From: Aristolochia californica
Lineage: Eukaryota > Streptophyta > Magnoliopsida > Piperales > Aristolochiaceae
Direction: 5' to 3'
DNA: 64,000 bases
Assembly (NCBI GenBank): GCA_029961685.1
Contig: JARWKL010000015.1
Location: forward strand, 18,288,801 to 18,352,800
The position numbers were made by a program, and so were the translations under genes. Within the stretch, counting starts at the first letter, position 1, and every line of letters starts with the position of its first letter. Shown here piece by piece: positions 59,529-64,000 of this stretch. Below the pieces are notes generated by a model. It worked only from the letters and a program-made list of their open reading frames with translations. It was not told where the DNA came from and searched no databases.

Positions 59529-62500
59529 TCCCCCCCCTTCCATATATTGCAAAACCCAATATATAAAAAACTAAAAGAGTTTACAATCCTTAAAAATCAC
59601 AGATACTTTTTGAAATTATCTCTCTTAGCATTTGTGCATTTCCAATTATGGATGCTAAATTTTTTTCAAAACCAAACTTGATTTTTCAGTCTGCCATTTT
59701 TTCCGTAAACAAAAAGATAAGGCAAATAGATCACAACAAAATATAAATTTTAGAGTTTATGTATGAAAAAAATTGAACACTATAATAAATGTTAGAGAAG
59801 AAAATTATTTCATGCACTAAAAAGGAACACCAAAGTTTTATTATCCATGTTTGGGAAATTCCACTAGCACAACCCCTAATAGCTTGATGGAATTTTCTAA
59901 GAAAGAGATTTCTAATTGATCCTAACATGTTTTAAAAGTGGTGGAGATGCAGCCTGAAAAATGTTGAAGATGAAAATGACCTAATGATCCAAAACTTTCA
60001 AGGAGTAGAAAAAAATAAATTCTAAAGTTAATGTGTGATGGGATATTTACTAGAGCCAAACAACCCACTTTTTGCCTATTTTACAAAAAGTGGACCTAAC
60101 AATCAAAGATCATCGTAAATGTTTTGATCGATTAATAATGTGAAACCGCTATAATGTTTGTTAGAAATTACCTATGGTTTGGGAGTAAACACTTAGTTAG
60201 CTCTTTCGATGATCTCAAAACCCAATTTATAAAAAACTAAAAGAGTTTACAATCCTTAAAAATCACAGATACTTTTTGGAATGATCTCTCTTAGCATTTG
60301 TACATTTCCATTTTTTATGTTCAATCTTTTTTCAAATCCAAACTTGAGTTTTCAGTCTCCCTTTTTTCTCAAAAATAAAAAGATAAGTCAAATAGATCAC
60401 AAAAAAATGAAAATTTTAGAGTTTATGTATGTAAAAAATAAAAAACTATAACAAATGTTAGTGAAGCAAAATTATTTCACGCACTAAAAATGAACACCAA
60501 TGTTTTGTTATCCATGTTTGAGAAATTCTACTAGTACAACCCCTAGTAGTTTGTTGGAATTTTAATGAAAGAGATTTCTAATTGATCCTAACATGTTTTA
60601 AATGAGGTAGATATGCTGCCTGAAACATGTTGAAGATGTAAATGACCTAAAGATAAAAAAAATTCAAGGGGAAGAAAAAATTAAATTCTCAAGTTAACGT
60701 GCGGTGGGATATTTACCATAGCCAAATAAACCACTTTTTGTCTTTTTAACAAAAAGCGGACCTAACAATCATAGATCATCATCAATGTTTTGATCGATTA
60801 ATGATGTGTAACGGCTATAACTTTTGTTAGAAATGACTTATGGTTTGGGAGTCAACAGTCAATAACAAATGACCGCTCTCCCCTTTCCCCACCCTTCCTC
60901 TCTCTTTCGATGATTGCAAAACCCAATTTATAAAAAACAAAAAGATTTTACAATCCATAAAAATCACATATAGTTTTTGGAATTATCTCTCTCAGCATTT
61001 GTGCATTTCCTTTTGGATGTTTAATTTTTTTTCAAATTGAGACTTGAGTTTTCTCTCTCCCATTTTTCTCTTAAACAAAAATATAAGGCAAATAGATAAC
61101 AACAAAACGAAAATTTTAGAGTTTATGTATGCAAGAAAATGAAAACTATAAGAAATGTAAGTGAAGAAAATTATTTCATGCACTAAAACTGAACACCAAA
61201 GTTTTGTTATCCATGTTTGGGAAATTCCACTAGTTCAAGACCTAATAGCTTGCTGGAATTATATAAGAAAGAGATTTCTAATTGATCATAGCATGTTTTA
61301 AATGTGGTGGATAAACATGCCAAAAACATGTTGATGATGCAAATGACCTAATGATCCAAAAATTTCAAGGTGTAGAAAAAATTAAATTCTCAAGTTAACG
61401 TGCGGTGGGATATTTACCAGTGCCAAACAACCCACTTTTTGCCTATTTTAAAAAAAGCGGACGTAAAAATCATAGATCATCATAAATGTTTTGATCGATA
61501 AATGATGTGTAACGACTATAATTTTTTTTAGAAATGACCTATAGTTTGGGAGTCAACACTTAGATAAAAATGCCTTGCCCCTCTTTTGAAGATTGCAAAA
61601 CCCAATATATAAAAAACTAAATGAGGTTTCAATCCTTAAAAATCATAGTTACTTTGTTATCTCTTTCAGCATTTGTCCATTTCCATTCTGGATGTTCAAA
61701 TCCAAACTTGTGTTTTCACTCTCCCATTTTTCTCGTTAACAAAAAGATAAGGCAAATAGATAACAACAAAATTAAAATTTAAGAGTTTATGTATGTAAAA
61801 AATTGAAAACTATAATAAATGTTAGTGAAGACAATTATTTCACGCTCTAAAAATGAACACAAAAGTTTTATTATCCATATTTGGAAAATTCCACTTGTAC
61901 AACCCCTAATAGCTTAGAGGAATTTTACAAGAAAGAAATTTCTAATTGATCCTAACATGTTTTAAATGTGGTGGATATGCATGCCAGAAACATGTTGAAG
62001 ATGCAAATGACCGAATGATCCAAAAATTTCATGGAGTAGAAAAAATTAAACTCCCAAGTTAACGTGCGGTGGGATATTTACCAGAGTCAAACAACCCACT
62101 TTTTGCCTATTTTACAAAAAGCGGACCTAACTTTCATAGATCATAGTAAATGTTTTGATCGATTAATGATTGAACATTTATAATTTTTGTTAGAAATGAC
62201 TTATGGTTAGGGAGTCAACACTCAGTTAAAAATGCCTCGCCCCCCTCTTCCGATGATTGCAAAACCCAATATATAAAAAACTAAATGAGTTTAAAATCCT
62301 TAAAAAACACAGATAATATTTGGAATTATCTCTCTCAGCATTTGTGTATTTCCATTTTGGATGTTCAATTTTTTTTCAAATCCAAACTTGAGTTTTCACT
62401 CTCCCTTTTTTTTCGTAAATAAAAATACAATGCAAATAGATCTCAACAAAATGAAAATTTTAGAGTTTATTTATGAAAAAAATTCAAAACTATAATAAAA

Positions 62501-64000
62501 GCAAGTGAAGAAAATTATTACATGAAAATGAACACCAAAGATTTGTTATCAAAGTTTGGGAAATTCCACTAGTACAACTGCTAATAGCTTGGTGGAATTT
62601 TATAAGAAAGAGATTTCTGATTGATCCTACCATGTTTTAAATGTGGTGGATAAGCATGCCTAAAACATGTTGAAAATGCAAATGACCTAATGATCCAAAA
62701 ATTTCATGGAGTAGAAAAAATTAAATTCTCAAGTTAATGGGCGGTGGGATATTTACCAGAGCCAAACAAACCACTCTTTGCCGATTTTAGAAAAAGTGGG
62801 CCTAACAATCATGGATCATCATAAATATTTTGATCGATTAATGATGTGTGACGGCTGTAATTTTTGTTAGAAATGACTTATGGTTTGAGAGTCAACACTC
62901 AGTTATAAATTCATCGTCCCCCTCTTCCAATGATTGCAAAACCCAATATATAAAAAAACTAAAAGAGTTTACAACCCTTAAAAGTCATAGATACTTTTTG
63001 GAATTATCTCTCTCAGCATTTGTGCATTTCCATTTGGTATATTCAATTTTTTTTCAAATCCAAACTTGAGATTTCACTATCCTATTTTTCTCGTAAACAA
63101 AAAGATTAGGCAAAAAGATCACAACAAAATAAAATTTTTTGAGTTTATGTATTCAAAAATTTGAAAACTATAATAAATGTAAGTGAAGACAATTATTTCA
63201 TGCACTAAAAATGAACACCAAAGATTTGTTATCCATGTTTGGGAAATTCCACTAGTACAACCCCTAATAACTTTGTGGAACTTTATAAGAAAGAGATTTC
63301 TAATTGATCCTAACATGTTTTAAATGTGGTGGATATGCATGCCTAAACCCACTGTAAGATGCAAATGACCTAATGATCCTAAAATTACAAGGAGAAGAAA
63401 AAATTAAATTCTCAAGTTAACATGCGGTGGGATATTTACCAGAGCCAAACAACCCACTTTTTGCCTATTTTACAAAAAGCGGACCTAACAATCGTAGATT
63501 ATCGTAAATGGTTTGATCAATTAATGATGGGTGAAGGCGATAATTTTTTTTAGAAATGACTTATGGTTTGGGAGTCAACACTCAATTAAAAATGTCTCAT
63601 CCCCCCTCTTCCAATTATTGCAAAACCCAATATATAAAAAAATAAAAAATTTTAAAATCCTCAAAAGTGATAGATAATGTTTGGAATTATCTCTGTCAGC
63701 ATTTTTGCATTTCCATTTTGGATGTTCAATTTTTTTTCAAATCCAAACTTGAGTGTTCTCTCTCCCTTTTTTCTTTAAAACAAAAAGATAAGGTAAATGG
63801 ATCACAACAAAATGAAAATTTAGAGTTTATGAATGCAAAAAATTGAAAACTATAATAAATGTAAGTGAAGACAATTATTTCACGCACTAAAAATGAACAC
63901 CAAAGATTTGTTATCCATGTTTGGGAAATTCCACTAGTACAACCCCTAATAATAGGTGGAACTTTATAAGAAAGAGATTTCTAATTGATCCTAACATATT

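Larger units (their letters stand above)
46200..60720 (+). other. Zone of a third variant set (GGTAGATATGC / CTAAAGATCAAAAA)
   Basis: In this zone many monomers carry a linked set of changes: GCTGGAATTTTA replaces GGTGGAATTTTA, GGTAGATATGC replaces GGTGGATATGC, and CCTAAAGATCAAAAA replaces CCTAATGATCCAAAA. Several also have TTTTACACAAAGCG instead of TTTTACAAAAAGCG. Copies with all or part of the set are seen near 46230-46450, 49660-49770, 51365-51490, 52760-52975, 53450-53560, 56785-57000, 57470-57590, 58075-58150, 58715-58830 and 60550-60670. They are interspersed with ordinary C-type copies. I did not see the full set elsewhere in the window. Confidence 0.65.
48642..62197 (+). repeat. Degenerate six-monomer higher-order register, about 4.05 kb
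   Basis: Linked rare variants recur every six monomers. GCTGGAATT or GTTGGAATT, GGATAAGCATG or GGATAAACATG, and GATGATG or AATGATG in place of GAAGATG are found in monomers at 53048, 57075 and 60835. They also occur at 48642, seven monomers before 53048; the A-B-A' insertion accounts for the extra one. The copy just before each (52324, 56386, 60169) carries CTAAAGAT(C/A)AAAAA. The B copies at 50344 and 54396 are also six monomers apart. Spacings are 4062, 4052 and 4027 bp, and shorter (about 3780) across the stretch where two monomers have large deletions. Confidence 0.6.
36464..64000 (+). repeat. Satellite array, block 3 (about 41 monomers, runs off the window)
   Basis: This resumes the monomer split by the inverted-repeat element (AAAAATTTCACTGAGTAG matches the expected continuation). 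Monomer starts are near 36654, 37599, 38279, 38959, 39613, 40291, 40972, 41656, 42336, 43016, 43739, 44427, 45112, 45796, 46524, 47218, 47948, 48642, 49252, 49939, 50344, 50972, 51651, 52324, 53048, 53719, 54396, 55028, 55704, 56386, 57075, 57748, 58314, 59002, 59463, 60169, 60835, 61536, 62198, 62875 and 63558. The final copy is incomplete at 64000, so the array extends beyond the window. All copies have the same orientation. Local higher-order structure and aberrant copies are listed separately. No gene is visible. Confidence 0.97.

Noticed and set aside
1..64000. Many short open frames of 60-100 codons on both strands
   Set aside because: They recur at the same monomer positions, encode the same few peptides, and are broken by indels that are not multiples of three. 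They are translations of the satellite, not genes.
1..64000. Possible CRISPR-like regular repetition
   Set aside because: The unit is about 670 bp and repeats end to end without unique spacers; it is a eukaryotic satellite.
1..64000. Centromeric or subtelomeric identity of the array
   Set aside because: I see no telomeric TTTAGGG arrays, no centromeric retrotransposon and no other positional marker. Location cannot be decided from this sequence.
1..64000. Monomer length close to four nucleosome repeats
   Set aside because: The mean length is near 4 x 168 bp, but I found no convincing internal repeat at that step, only a weak echo of AGAGTTTA about 175 bp apart, so the match may be chance.

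Overview
The window is a block of plant satellite DNA. It holds about 93 head-to-tail copies of one AT-rich monomer of roughly 670-680 bp, all in the same orientation, and I find no functional protein-coding gene, rRNA or tRNA gene. Two mobile elements interrupt the array. The plant assignment rests on them: one is a miniature LTR element primed by the plant initiator-methionine tRNA, the other a Tourist/PIF-Harbinger-like element carrying a fragment that looks like the plant-specific NPH3/BTB family. I cannot name the species or the satellite family.

Layout. Bases 1-31414 are array. Bases 31415-31944 are a complete 530-bp TRIM-type retroelement on the minus strand, with 168-bp LTRs, a primer binding site, a purine tract and a 5-bp target duplication. 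Bases 31945-34948 are array. Bases 34949-36463 are a 1515-bp terminal-inverted-repeat element with a TTA target duplication and a captured gene fragment. Bases 36464-64000 are array.

Within the array, two linked variants define subfamilies. A C-type (CTCTTCCGATG ... AACCCAATAT) fills about 1-14.5 kb and 41-64 kb. A T-type (CTTTTCCGATG ... AACCTAATAT) fills about 14.5-41 kb, and both mobile elements sit inside this T-type core. A further marker set is confined to about 46-61 kb. There the array also shows a degenerate six-monomer register of about 4.05 kb, a two-monomer higher-order unit at 44.4-47.2 kb, and near-identical duplicated monomers at 49.9-55.0 kb. One position in the monomer is a C-rich stretch that has repeatedly grown into pure C tracts of 16-39 bases, always on the plus strand.

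The many short open frames in the window are translations of the repeat itself and are not annotated as genes. The content reads as a structural heterochromatin array shaped by unequal exchange, local conversion, slippage and microhomology deletions, with rare transposon insertions. Monomer boundaries, variant calls and identities were made by eye.
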